Below, piece by piece: positions 28,269 through 36,544 of a DNA stretch of 64,000 nucleotides. The first letter of the stretch is position 1; every line of letters starts with the position of its first letter. The stretch is from Blastomussa wellsi (lineage: Eukaryota; Cnidaria; Anthozoa; Scleractinia; Plerogyridae): NCBI GenBank assembly GCA_947652115.1, contig OX393563.1:1-64000 (forward strand), read 5' to 3'. The translations under genes were made by a program, and so were the position numbers. The notes beneath the pieces are model-generated. The model saw nothing but the letters and a program-made list of their open reading frames with translations. It was not told the DNA's origin and did no database searches.

Positions 28269-28841
28269 TTATTCGAAAAACAAATGATTTACACCACCGT
28301 GCGATCGCACGGTGTTCTGAACGTGAGGTCGTTTACAAACATCTTGCCATCCTAAGGCTCTTACTATTTTTTCTCGTAACATCTGGCCTACTTGGTGGTC
28401 GTTGGCCGCGTAATCGTGTTTGGAGAAACGATTTACAAAGTATTGCATGCTTTCGTTTCTGGCTTTCGAACTCAAATACAACAGGGCGTAATCGCCGCAA
28501 CTCTTGCTGAACAGTGACTGTAAACTCTGTCCGTTTCGGATCACGTACTTCCAATGTGTCTTTAACCACGCTTGCAACGGTCCCGCGGTCTAGTACGCCT
28601 CCAGAGGTAACGCGTAACTGTCCATCACCTCGCACACGTTGCCTTCGGTCCACAGGGAGATCCAATGGCGACCCGGTAAGTCGGACGGATCCGTGTTGAC
28701 GATGTAACCCCGAGGCACGTCTTTGCGAGGGGTCGACGGTAATTCGTCGCAGGCCACGGTCCCGTGAAAATGCGGTTTCAACACGGGGTCTGCTTCTGCC
28801 AAATGGTCCAACTGCACGTTGTTCAGGGCCACGCGTTCCAT
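28269..28841 (-). pseudogene. Adenain-like cysteine protease with an in-frame TAG
   Basis: 190 codons. H59 (in R-H-W-I-S-L-W), D74 (in V-M-D-S-Y) and C115 (in S-C-G-D-Y-A-L-L-Y-L) form the expected His-Asp-Cys arrangement of adenovirus-type/ULP1-like proteases that mature the capsid. Codon 84 is TAG at 28590-28592, between Asp and Cys, so the product is cut before the nucleophile; both sides stay in one frame. The start ATG at 28841 overlaps the capsid stop (TGATG). One substitution could have made the stop; readthrough is possible but unsupported. Confidence 0.88.
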
Positions 28842-30235
28842 CAGCGTTCGTACACGTTGTAAAGGACGGCTTTGTTGGCGTCGACTTCTAACAAGTTTTC
28901 GAATTTGCCGTACACCACGACGGTGATGTTGACTCCTGGATTGGCACCGAAATTCAGGACCAGCTGCACCTCTCCGCTCTGTTTGGGATTCAAAACGGGA
29001 CTGTCCAAACATCCGTTGGCCGCGTTGTCAAATACGAACAGCGTGCTGTTCCTGCCTTGTCCCCATTCCTCGCTCCTCACCATGTTTCCTTTCTTTCGGC
29101 ACAGACACCCCGTGGCTTGCAGGAACCTGAAGTATCCTCTCAGATCCTTGCTGTCGTCGTCGTGCACCAGTTCCAACGTCTCGTACGGGTACTCTTCTCC
29201 TCTCACCAATTGACGAATGCTGCTCAAACCGAATTTCTGGAAATTGAAGGGGTTGGTGACCAACGTGCCGGTGAAAGCCGCCGTCGACACCATACCCACC
29301 ACCAAACGATTGGGGATGCGTCCTTGAAACAGGTTGTTGATCTCGAAGCGTTGTTGGTTGCCTTGCATGTTGTAGGTCCTGATTTCGCCTCTCACGGTGG
29401 TGTAGCTTACGGGTTTCCGGGTCGTTCTCTGTTTGTTTTCCAATTCCAAGTACACGGAGGGATTGAGTCTCAGTTGACAGAGGTACAGTCCGACTTTGAC
29501 GTCTTGGCTCGTGAGTCGAGCCGCAGGTTGCCCTGCGACACCCACGGTGAACAGATCTGGGTTGTTGAAGTACATCTGGATCTGGAGTTGCACGCCTGGC
29601 ACCAAGACCTTGTCCATGTGAAACACTTCGATGTGAGGCGTGAAGCGCAACACGTGCACGGTACCTCCCAGGTACTTGGCTCTTTCAGCTTTCAGGGCTT
29701 TCACGGTTTCTTGTTGAGTGGTAGTCAGAGCTTCGAAGTCGGCGTGAGGCGCGGCATCGTCCAGGTTGTTGGCCGTCAACGTGTCGGGACAGTCGATGCC
29801 GTTGTACCAGCCTTGAGGTTTCAAGATGGTGTCGCCGTCGTCTCTGTCGTGGTTCAGCAACGTTTCGAGGTAGGCCTTGTAATGGTACGTGTCGGTCTGA
29901 GGACTGATCAAGGTTCCGTTGAGTTTGACGTTGATCTGTTTGACCAAGGTGTGCGCCAAGTTGTTGACGGGAAACACGTTGTCTGCCACTGCGTAATTGG
30001 TACCGTCCGCCGCTTTCTTCAACCTCAATTCCACTTCGAAGTAACTGCGACTCAAATCGATGTAATCTTCTTGCGGATCGACCTGAAAGTCCACGGGGTT
30101 GATTCCTGTGGTTAAGGTCTGGATGGCCACCATGCGAAAACTGGAGATGCTGACATCGGTGGGTGGGACGCGGAACAGATCCAATTTGGGATTGGACACG
30201 CCCGTCGATCCGGTCAGAGGCACGAGATCTGTCAT
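28841..30235 (-). CDS. Major capsid protein (double jelly-roll, F54H12.2-like)
   Basis: 464 aa, uninterrupted. The N-terminal V-P-P-T followed by P-V-D-F-Q-V, the E-D-Y-I-D-L strand, V-N-N-L-A-H-T-L and V-K-L-N-G, then Y-L-E-T-L-L match the conserved opening of Polinton/adintovirus major capsid proteins (often annotated F54H12.2-like, Polinton PY). These form the trimeric capsomer of an icosahedral shell. Start ATG 30235 overlaps the preceding gene's stop and its own stop overlaps the protease start, as expected for co-transcribed virion genes. Confidence 0.85.
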   Translation of the reverse strand: MTDLVPLTGSTGVSNPKLDLFRVPPTDVSISSFRMVAIQTLTTGINPVDFQVDPQEDYIDLSRSYFEVELRLKKAADGTNYAVADNVFPVNNLAHTLVKQINVKLNGTLISPQTDTYHYKAYLETLLNHDRDDGDTILKPQGWYNGIDCPDTLTANNLDDAAPHADFEALTTTQQETVKALKAERAKYLGGTVHVLRFTPHIEVFHMDKVLVPGVQLQIQMYFNNPDLFTVGVAGQPAARLTSQDVKVGLYLCQLRLNPSVYLELENKQRTTRKPVSYTTVRGEIRTYNMQGNQQRFEINNLFQGRIPNRLVVGMVSTAAFTGTLVTNPFNFQKFGLSSIRQLVRGEEYPYETLELVHDDDSKDLRGYFRFLQATGCLCRKKGNMVRSEEWGQGRNSTLFVFDNAANGCLDSPVLNPKQSGEVQLVLNFGANPGVNITVVVYGKFENLLEVDANKAVLYNVYER

Positions 30236-30446
30236 CGTTTTCGTTTGCGTTGACGTCTAGGAATGAACGTACCTCCGCGTTGACCTCGCTTTTTTATAGG
30301 ATACTGTCGCTTCAGTTGTTTCACCAAGTCGGTCCAAGGAAATCGAGCGGTGCCGGCGGTGGCGCCGCCGGACCAAGCGTCCCACCTCGTTGACCTATTT
30401 TCCTTATCCGTTTCACGCGTCTGGAATAGATGGGATTCATCATCAT
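30232..30446 (-). pseudogene. Small basic virion protein, frame-broken
   Basis: Three consecutive ATGs (30446-30438) open a frame rich in Arg/Lys/Gly, but the matching C-terminal piece (R-G-Q-R-G-G-T-F-I-P then a run of basic residues) is in another frame that has no ATG. A single indel around 30300-30400 would explain this. Role not known; likely DNA-binding or core protein given the charge. It overlaps the capsid start. Confidence 0.45.
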
Positions 30447-30694
30447 CACGAACCAAACAGATCGTTGAGGCCTCTCTTGAGTCTCTTGCTGGCTTCTCTT
30501 TCTATCTTACGTTTCACCGTGCGTTTCGCTCCTCTCTTGGCTCCGGCCACGGCAGCGGAAATGTTGACGGGTAGACCCAACGGACCCCTTTTTAAACCTC
30601 GCCAACCTTCTCGGGCGGTGGAGGAAAGGATGTCTTTGAAGAAACCGGTGCCGTCTTGGTCGGGTACGTAGCGCGTCAAACTACCTCCTCTCAT
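30446..30694 (-). CDS. Small basic virion protein
   Basis: 82 aa starting at ATG 30694. R-Y-V-P-D-Q-D-G-T-G-F-F-K-D at the N-terminus, then an Ala-rich central stretch and a Lys/Arg-rich end. Similar small proteins lie next to capsid genes in Polintons, as I recall; I cannot give a function. The start overlaps the minor-capsid-like gene end by a few bases. Confidence 0.6.
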   Translation of the reverse strand: MRGGSLTRYVPDQDGTGFFKDILSSTAREGWRGLKRGPLGLPVNISAAVAGAKRGAKRTVKRKIEREASKRLKRGLNDLFGS

Positions 30695-31710
30695 TCTCGT
30701 TTGAAATGCAACGTTAAGAGGGTTCTGCCTCTACCGAATTTCGTAAGGGTTCCGTTCGTCTCGGACACTTGCGTTTCGATAATGTCCAAGGTGTCCTTGC
30801 GCACCGGAATATATTGTACGTGGAGCGGTTCGAAGTAGGCGTTGCCTCGTCCTTTTCTCACGTAGTTGACTTCTCGCAATAGATCGGTGACTTGATCGCC
30901 CACCACGGAACTCTGTGCCACGTCCGAGTACACGATCAACGAACGCGATGCCTCTCCTATCACTTTTTGAAAGGCTCTATTGAAGTTGACGAATCGCCAA
31001 TTGCACAAGCAACTTAAGTACAACTTTCCGTCTTTGAGGCGCCAGAATGAGGCCTCTTCTCCATCTTCTTTGGGTACGTCTGCAGGATTGGGTATCTGGG
31101 TGGCGTAGTGTTCCTCCTTCAGGTTTGGTCCGAGCACGATGTCTCCGTTCTCTTCTCTCTTGACCCAATCCATGTAAAAAGCCAACTTTTCGTTGAACAT
31201 CATTTTGAAAACGGCGTCGGCATAGAGAATGTTCAACTGGGAATTGTCCAACAACAACTCGTCTCCTTCCCACGTGAAGGTGTATTCCAATTTCATTCGA
31301 TTCGTAGGATCCCGTGTCAAGTCATTGTGGCTGCGTTTGGAATTGGTCACTTGATCAAACTTAAAAATCAAGGCTTTCACGAAACTGAGACCGTCCACGA
31401 TGTTCTCGTCGTAAAGGATGTCGTCGAACGCCAACTCTGTGGATCGTTCTTCCACCTTCAGTCTACTTCCACCAACTTTCGTTTTGGCCAACCACTTGAC
31501 GCTCAGGAGAGGACAGTTCAAGGATTTGAATTTCGTCAAGTCGATCTTGGCATCGGGTAAGGAAATGCTGCTCAATCCCACTTTCCAACCTTGTCCTTCC
31601 AAACGAATGGGATTGGGTAGTCGCACCTTGAAGTGATTGTTCGCGTTGTCGGGATATTCGCGACGACTGCTGTCGCTGGGTAACGTGAGGTAAAACTCTT
31701 CACCAGGCAT
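30691..31710 (-). CDS. Minor capsid (penton-like) protein, intact paralogue
   Basis: 339 aa. Opens with F-Y-L-T-L-P-S, then Y-P-D-N, F-K-V-R-L-P-N-P-I and W-K-V-G-L, a signature of a conserved Polinton structural protein that I take to be the minor (penton-like) capsid protein. Conserved L-S-C-L-C-N-W-R-F and Y-I-P-V-R segments lie in the C-terminal half. Its upstream neighbour 31700-32693 is a diverged paralogue with the same motif order. No break is seen. Confidence 0.7.
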   Translation of the reverse strand: MPGEEFYLTLPSDSSRREYPDNANNHFKVRLPNPIRLEGQGWKVGLSSISLPDAKIDLTKFKSLNCPLLSVKWLAKTKVGGSRLKVEERSTELAFDDILYDENIVDGLSFVKALIFKFDQVTNSKRSHNDLTRDPTNRMKLEYTFTWEGDELLLDNSQLNILYADAVFKMMFNEKLAFYMDWVKREENGDIVLGPNLKEEHYATQIPNPADVPKEDGEEASFWRLKDGKLYLSCLCNWRFVNFNRAFQKVIGEASRSLIVYSDVAQSSVVGDQVTDLLREVNYVRKGRGNAYFEPLHVQYIPVRKDTLDIIETQVSETNGTLTKFGRGRTLLTLHFKRE

Positions 31711-32693
31711 ACTTGAAATGTAACGTCACCACGGTGTTCCCGGTTTCGAAGTGAACGTCGGTGTCGTCAACTTTCTCTTTCACGACGATCTCGATAATGT
31801 CCAAGAGTTCTCCGCGTACGGGCATATATCGAACGTGTTGCATCTCGTAGCCGGTCCAAGGAGTACGGAATGTCCCCCAAGAGATTTGTCATGCGTACGC
31901 CCACGGGGATGCTTTCCACCACGCTGGAGTGTACGAACAGTTGGCGTCGATTGGACCCGAAGGCTCTTTCGTAACTTTCGTCCAGGTACGAAAACACCCA
32001 ATTGCAGAAACAGCTCAATTGGAGGGCATCGTTGTCCACTTTGTAAAATTCGTCGTTGCCTTCCACGATGTCGGTGGCACCGGACACGGTGTCGTCGGGA
32101 AAGTCTTTGCGTAAATTGTCACCCAGGACGTAGACGGGAGCATCGGGCGGACCCGTCACCTCGATCCATCCCATGTCTCGGGCCAATCGAAATCCCACGA
32201 ACACGGCCGGGTAACGCTGGGCGTCCCCCGTGAATGTGTCGCGGTTGTCCAAGACGAATTCGCCTCGGTCGAACACGAGTCGGGTGTACAATTTCTCTCC
32301 ATCGTCTCGTCTCAGGTCGGCGTCCACCACGTCCACGTCTTGCAACGTCTTGTAGTAGAGACGTCTCACGGCTTGTAGGAGTTGGGTACCGCTAGCAACG
32401 TTGGGGTGCAACCGTTCCAGAATGTCACGCGTGATCTCCAACGTCGTGTCGTCCGCACCGGCGTAAGTTCCGTCGCCGTACTTCAAGTGCCACTCGAAAC
32501 GGAACAAGAAGGGATCTTTCAAGTTCCCTCGACGGGGCGCTTTGGGCACGTGAATGTCCGTCATGCCCACTTTCCAACCGGGTTCCTTGAACTGCATCAG
32601 GTGCGGGAGTCTGTTCTTGAAACGGTTGGCTCGGTTGTCCGGAAATTCGAACCGATTCGAACCGCTCGTCAACTTGACGTAAAAGTCTTTCAT
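31700..32693 (-). pseudogene. Second minor-capsid-like paralogue, frameshifted near 31855
   Basis: The main frame runs 308 aa from ATG 32693 to 31767 with F-Y-V-K-L-T-S, F-P-D-N, W-K-V-G-M and L-S-C-F-C-N-W-V-F motifs in the same order as the 30691-31710 protein. After the T-N-L-L segment the similarity moves to another frame and continues to a TGA at 31700-31702, overlapping the next gene's start. So a single indel near 31850-31860 breaks the C-terminal 50 residues. Two copies could have made different vertex or shell proteins. Confidence 0.7.
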
Positions 32694-33741
32694 CGTGTCA
32701 CCAGAGCTTTCTTGTCGATCCAGCTATCGTATTTGATTGGCCATCCTTTCCAACGCACCAGGACTTTTGTACCTTTTCGTTTCAGAATCTTTTCCACCCT
32801 GAACAGGTCGTCGTCTCCCACTGACACTTTTTGCAAATCCTGCTTGTAAAACGTGCCTTTCAGAGGAGTGCCGTCGTATTCGACCAACTCGTAAGTGGTA
32901 AGAGGTGGTCCCGGCTTCACTCGGCGTACCACGAACACTTCCTCCGTCCATCCGGGCAAGTAACCTTTCTGAAAAGGACGAAATTTCGTGTTGAGACGTA
33001 CCTTGTCGCCCACTTTGAATTCGCTGCCGCGACGTCTTCTTTTCTTCTTCTTCTTATTCTTGGCGTACAACACGTTCCACACGGCTTCTTGGTTGGCCGA
33101 GTTCACTTTGGCGGGTGCCATGCCGATGCCATGACGTTGTACCCTTTCACCAAGGCGGGCAGCACTTTGGTGTAATTCGTCGTGTTCGCGGCAGTGAAGT
33201 ACCTATACATGCGTTCCTTCAGGGTGCGGTTGAACCTCTCGACGATGCTGGCTTTGGTGTCTCCGGCCGTGGAAAAGTGATGGATACCTCGACGTTTCGC
33301 GAACTCTGCAAAGGTCTTGTTGTAAAATTCTTTACCGTCGTCCGTCTGTAAATTGATCGGTTTTCTACTTTTGGCTCGCTTCAAGATCTTGGCGAAGGCT
33401 TCCGTCACGGCTTTCCCCGTCTTGTTTTTGACCGGTTCCACCCACGCGTACTTGGAAAGAGCGTCCACGACCGTCAGCAGGTACCTGTACCCTTTGTTTT
33501 CTCTCGCGATGTTTTGCACCTCGATCAGGTCGGCCACCCATTGCTCGTCCATGCCGAACACCAACACGGGTAAGGTGGGGTAACGTCTCCTTCTGGGTTT
33601 GTGTAACGTGTACGCGAGTTCCGTTTCCAAGAGTTTCTTGACTTTAGTCGGGTCGAGTCGATGGGCTCTGGCAAACCGATGCACGCCTCCCAAACTACCC
33701 GGTTTGGAAGGATCGACGTAGTTCTGCAATGCTCGTTTCAT
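32690..33741 (-). pseudogene. Polinton integrase with C-terminal chromodomain, frame-broken
   Basis: The catalytic part starts at ATG 33741 (M-K-R-A-L...D-P-S-K-P-G-S-L-G-G, a typical Polinton start) and has D71, D134 and E168 as the DDE triad (A-D-L, T-D-D-G-K-E-F, I-V-E-R-F-N). It runs off frame at 33103. The remaining part (33121-32690) is in another frame, with an integrase C-terminal region rich in Lys/Arg and a chromodomain-like end (V-E-K-I-L-K-R-K...W-K-G-W...D-S-W-I). A small deletion near 33105-33125 explains the break. Integrase inserts the linear element; chromodomains bias target choice in some retroelements. It is F54H12.3-like. Confidence 0.85.
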
Positions 33742-34018
33742 GTCGTCGCCAGAATGGTGGTCAGTCGTACCGTGCAATCCCGTACCAGGTCGTCGCGTTG
33801 CGTCAACAGACAATTGAACCAATCGAATGCGTGGGGTTGGTACCTCAACCACATTATGTAGACGGCGAAACGAAAGGGTTTGTTTTGTACGTCGGCCTCG
33901 TCGAAAACATGCAAGGGATCGTGGACGGGATCTAAGGGAACCGTGATCCCTTGTCCGTATTTGAGATAGACGCGTAGAACACGTCTTTCACCCAACACCA
34001 GTACGCTTCGCTATTCAT
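33738..34018 (-). pseudogene. Small hypothetical gene, probably frameshifted
   Basis: ATG 34018 opens a short frame (M-N-S-E-A-Y-W-C-W) that closes near 33930, while a second frame from about 33960 runs to 33738 with Y-I-M-W-L-R-Y and F-D-W-F-N-C-L-L. Together they would make one protein of about 90 aa broken by one indel. Not recognised. It overlaps the integrase start by 4 bases. Confidence 0.35.
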
Positions 34019-34054
34019 GACTCGAATGAAGACAACAGGGTAAACAATGAACTT

Positions 34055-34786
34055 TTATTCACAAAAAAAGGCACCCTTGACGTAGCAACACCCTACGTCG
34101 TTACAAGACGATCTAAATTCTCTTAATTCCTTATCGTACAAGTTCATGTCACTGGCTTCTAAAGCGTCCCATTCTTCTCTGCAAATGTCGCATCCGTAGT
34201 CGCGCACCAGGGTCCTGGTCTTGGCGAACCAGAATTCGCTCGTCTCTCTTTCCGCGTACAACAGTCGGACGAGTCTGTCGCACAGTCGTTTGTAATCGTA
34301 GGTGTCCTCCACCTTCAGATCGAAGGGGTTCACTATATCGTCCTCGATCAGATCGCGTGCCGTAGTCAAACAACTGAACAGAGATTCCAGGGCGTGCACG
34401 GCAGAGAACGACAGAGCGACCTCGTCGCCGGTGACGATGGCGGCGTCACCTTCCAAATCAGGCTTGTCGCAGATCACGAATTTGTTTTGCGCGTGATGAT
34501 ACTCGAACCACCTGTGCTGGAACAAGTACACGTCGTACATACCTTTGACGAACGCCCAATGTTTGTCGAACCAGTCTGGGTTCTGGAGATGTAAGCGTTC
34601 CTCGGTCAGTTCGTACTCGCTGAACGGGATGTGACAAATGTCGAACAAGAAGGCGGTCGTGTGGTCGTCCGGTTTCACGTCGTCCAGTGTGGAAAAGGTG
34701 GCCATTTGGGCGTAAAGGTCCGGATCGTTCACGAGTCCTTCGACTTTGGTGTTGTTGGTGTAGAAGCGTCTGGTGTCGAAAACCAT
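34055..34786 (-). CDS. Hypothetical Polinton protein of 243 aa
   Basis: An open frame from ATG 34786 to 34055, rich in Asp, Glu, Phe and Tyr, with C-D-I-C and C-C-Y-V-K near the end that could bind metal. No domain recognised. A 63-aa frame at 34729-34920 precedes and overlaps it by 58 bases, and the two may be one gene split by an indel near 34780. It is the first gene of the minus-strand block after the divergent start region at 34920/34927. Confidence 0.5.
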   Translation of the reverse strand: MVFDTRRFYTNNTKVEGLVNDPDLYAQMATFSTLDDVKPDDHTTAFLFDICHIPFSEYELTEERLHLQNPDWFDKHWAFVKGMYDVYLFQHRWFEYHHAQNKFVICDKPDLEGDAAIVTGDEVALSFSAVHALESLFSCLTTARDLIEDDIVNPFDLKVEDTYDYKRLCDRLVRLLYAERETSEFWFAKTRTLVRDYGCDICREEWDALEASDMNLYDKELREFRSSCNDVGCCYVKGAFFCE

Positions 34787-34920
34787 ACTTTAAACTTTTC
34801 AAAGGTGTCGCACTCGTCAGGCACGACACGCACTTCAAAGTCGAAGGCTTTTTGCCCCGTCTTGGTCTGTAACTTTTTGAGTGTCTTTGTCACCTCTGCT
34901 TTCACTTCTTCCACATTCAT
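34729..34920 (-). CDS. Short frame upstream of the 243-aa gene
   Basis: 63 aa from ATG 34920: a charged helix then F-E-K-F-K-V-W-F. It overlaps the next gene in another frame and may be its original N-terminus. Function unknown. Confidence 0.4.
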   Translation of the reverse strand: MNVEEVKAEVTKTLKKLQTKTGQKAFDFEVRVVPDECDTFEKFKVWFSTPDASTPTTPKSKDS

Positions 34921-35046
34921 GATTGAAATGGAGTGTCCATAATCTACGAAGAAGGACTCGGTTCTCCGATCAGAACGGGTGTAAGCGACAAAGAAAGACG
35001 TTCTGCCAACTACAGGTTAAAACGAGATGCCAAACGGAAACGCGAG

Positions 35047-35442
35047 ATGGCCAAGAAAGTGGAGGAAAAGCAACAAGAGCCAGGTCAGTCTACGTTATGT
35101 GATTATTATCACCGCGAATTAGAGGAACCCCTCGTCCCAAGACACAGACGGTTTCCGAGCGTGGGGCCTAGAGAGACGATGGGTGGTGTCGTTTTCGATC
35201 CCTTTGTAGACGTGATGTCCTGGGACGGTCATTTCGAAAAGTGGGTGCAGAGACCACACCACGTACAGGACGAACGGGATTTGGAATTCAGAAAATCGAA
35301 ATTCAAGACGAGGCGGGACCGTCTAAAATTGTACATGCATCTGAGACATCTCTCTAGACCCTACACGTCAAAACGCCGTCACATCAAGACTCACGTCCTT
35401 TCTCGCATTGCTTCGCAGAATTCGACCCAGACGCCTTCCTAG
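35047..35442 (+). CDS. Hypothetical basic protein
   Basis: The open frame begins after a stop at 34926 but its first ATG is 35047 (M-A-K-K-V-E-E-K), giving about 131 aa; an upstream part without ATG reads as Lys/Arg-rich coding sequence, so the start may be lost or spliced. Rich in Arg, His and Lys, with D-P-F-V-D-V-M-S-W-D. No domain recognised. It is followed after 14 bases by the GRF zinc-finger gene. Confidence 0.5.
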   Translation: MAKKVEEKQQEPGQSTLCDYYHRELEEPLVPRHRRFPSVGPRETMGGVVFDPFVDVMSWDGHFEKWVQRPHHVQDERDLEFRKSKFKTRRDRLKLYMHLRHLSRPYTSKRRHIKTHVLSRIASQNSTQTPS

Positions 35443-35456
35443 CCTCGATTCCTCTG

Positions 35457-35837
35457 ATGTGCCCCATACACGACCGAACCCCGTTGCTGCGTAAGCAAGC
35501 CAAGAACGGATGGGAGTACTACATGTGCGGCGTGGGTAAAGACGACGACGACGGAGATTTGTGCTACGTGTGTATGGGTGTGGAAGAGGCCCACCAGTAT
35601 TTTAGAAAGTTCCGCGACACCCTGAACGAGTACTACTCCAGAAACCAGAAAGATCTAAATTGTCATTGTGGCTGTTCCGTCTTGTTGTGCATGTCCAAGT
35701 CGGAAAAGAACCCGGGGAGACTCTACTTCAGGTGTCGTCAATCGCCGCTCAAGTGCGATTTCTTCCAGTGGGCGGACGAGTTACCCAAGGGGTTTAGAAA
35801 AGCGACTCACGAGCGTCCTCATCCTTACAGACGCTGA
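35457..35837 (+). CDS. GRF-type zinc-finger protein
   Basis: 126 aa. The C-terminal half has C-H-C-G-C, then N-P-G-R-L-Y-F-R-C and C-D-F-F-Q-W-A-D-E, a zinc finger GRF (C-x-C...NPGR.FY.C...C.FF.W). The N-terminal half (C-P-I-H...Y-Y-M-C-G...C-Y-V-C) looks like a second, diverged finger. GRF fingers bind single-stranded nucleic acid in nucleases and topoisomerases; here it may assist the neighbouring exonuclease, which starts 8 bases later. Confidence 0.75.
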   Translation: MCPIHDRTPLLRKQAKNGWEYYMCGVGKDDDDGDLCYVCMGVEEAHQYFRKFRDTLNEYYSRNQKDLNCHCGCSVLLCMSKSEKNPGRLYFRCRQSPLKCDFFQWADELPKGFRKATHERPHPYRR

Positions 35838-35844
35838 GGTCTGC

Positions 35845-36331
35845 ATGGTTTTGGACTTGGAAGGCTTTCGCGTAGAAGACAACTTTGCCGTGAGGGAACT
35901 GGGTTATCACGCGTGGAATGGGGAATACGGACGAGTGGCCTTTTACCCTCCCGTACCTTGGGACGCGTTATTCCCCAAAGACAAGAGGACGGCCTGGTAC
36001 GTGAAATACAACGTGCACGGATTGACGTTTTCTCCCACGAAAGACGAAAAGGCCCTCCCTCAATTCAAAGTAAAAGACGAACTGTTGGAACTTTACTCGC
36101 GTCACAGGTTTCGCGGGTGTGACGTGGTGGCTTACAAGGGTGGTCACGTGGAAAGAGACTTGTTAAACGAACTGAACATTCCCAGTTTAAATTTAGAAGA
36201 CTACGGTTGTCCGAAATTCGAACGAGTGTTAGAAACGATTGTAGAACCCTTACCATTAATTGTACTAGGGCCCATTGTAGCATGGTAGAATGTCACGCGT
36301 TTTGGTTATGGATGACGACACACACTTTTAA
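35845..36331 (+). pseudogene. DEDDh-type 3'-5' exonuclease-like protein, C-terminus frameshifted
   Basis: From ATG 35845. D-L-E-G-F gives the D-x-E motif I of DEDD exonucleases; the central V-A-Y-K-G-G-H-V-E-R-D-L-L-N-E-L block, N-L-E-D-Y-G-C-P-K-F and P-x-x-D-x-R-T pattern resemble a conserved RNase-H-fold protein that I associate with Polinton-rich invertebrate genomes. The main frame ends at 36288, but His/Cys-rich coding-like sequence continues in another frame to about 36331, so an indel near 36235 likely removed the terminal His/Asp region. The role, DNA processing during element replication, is inference. Confidence 0.6.
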
Positions 36332-36375
36332 ATAACCTTTGTTCTTTTATTGCATTAAAAGCATTTCAAAACAAT
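36332..36375. terminator. Convergent 3' ends with AATAAA on the minus strand
   Basis: Plus-strand exonuclease and minus-strand zinc-ribbon exons converge here. The minus strand carries AATAAA near 36346-36352, suggesting a polyadenylation signal for the last terminal exon. Confidence 0.5.
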
Positions 36376-36544
36376 TTACAGGGTTTCACAACAGTGCAAG
36401 ATTTTCCACGCGCACCACAAGTCGATTCTAAAAGTCATCTCAAACAGTTGGCAACGGCAAGGGGGTATTACGGCGCGAAGTCTGTTTTTCCAGTTCTCTT
36501 GGGCACCAAAGGGTAGGAGCACATCCCAATCGAGTCTGCAATAC
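36376..36544 (-). other. Candidate terminal exon 5 (Cys/Trp-rich)
   Basis: Acceptor TTTACCCAG ending at 36545, 55 codons in the same phase to TAA 36376, with P-C-R-C, L-W-C-A-W and H-C-C near the end; AATAAA follows. It is not clearly homologous to the other modules, so it may be a different ending. Confidence 0.45.

Noticed and set aside
29057..30115. Plus-strand 352-codon frame
   Set aside because: Antisense to the major capsid gene; His/Val-rich shadow.
34149..34838. Alternate minus-strand frames in the 34-35 kb region
   Set aside because: They overlap the better-supported 243-aa frame and have Arg-rich shadow composition.
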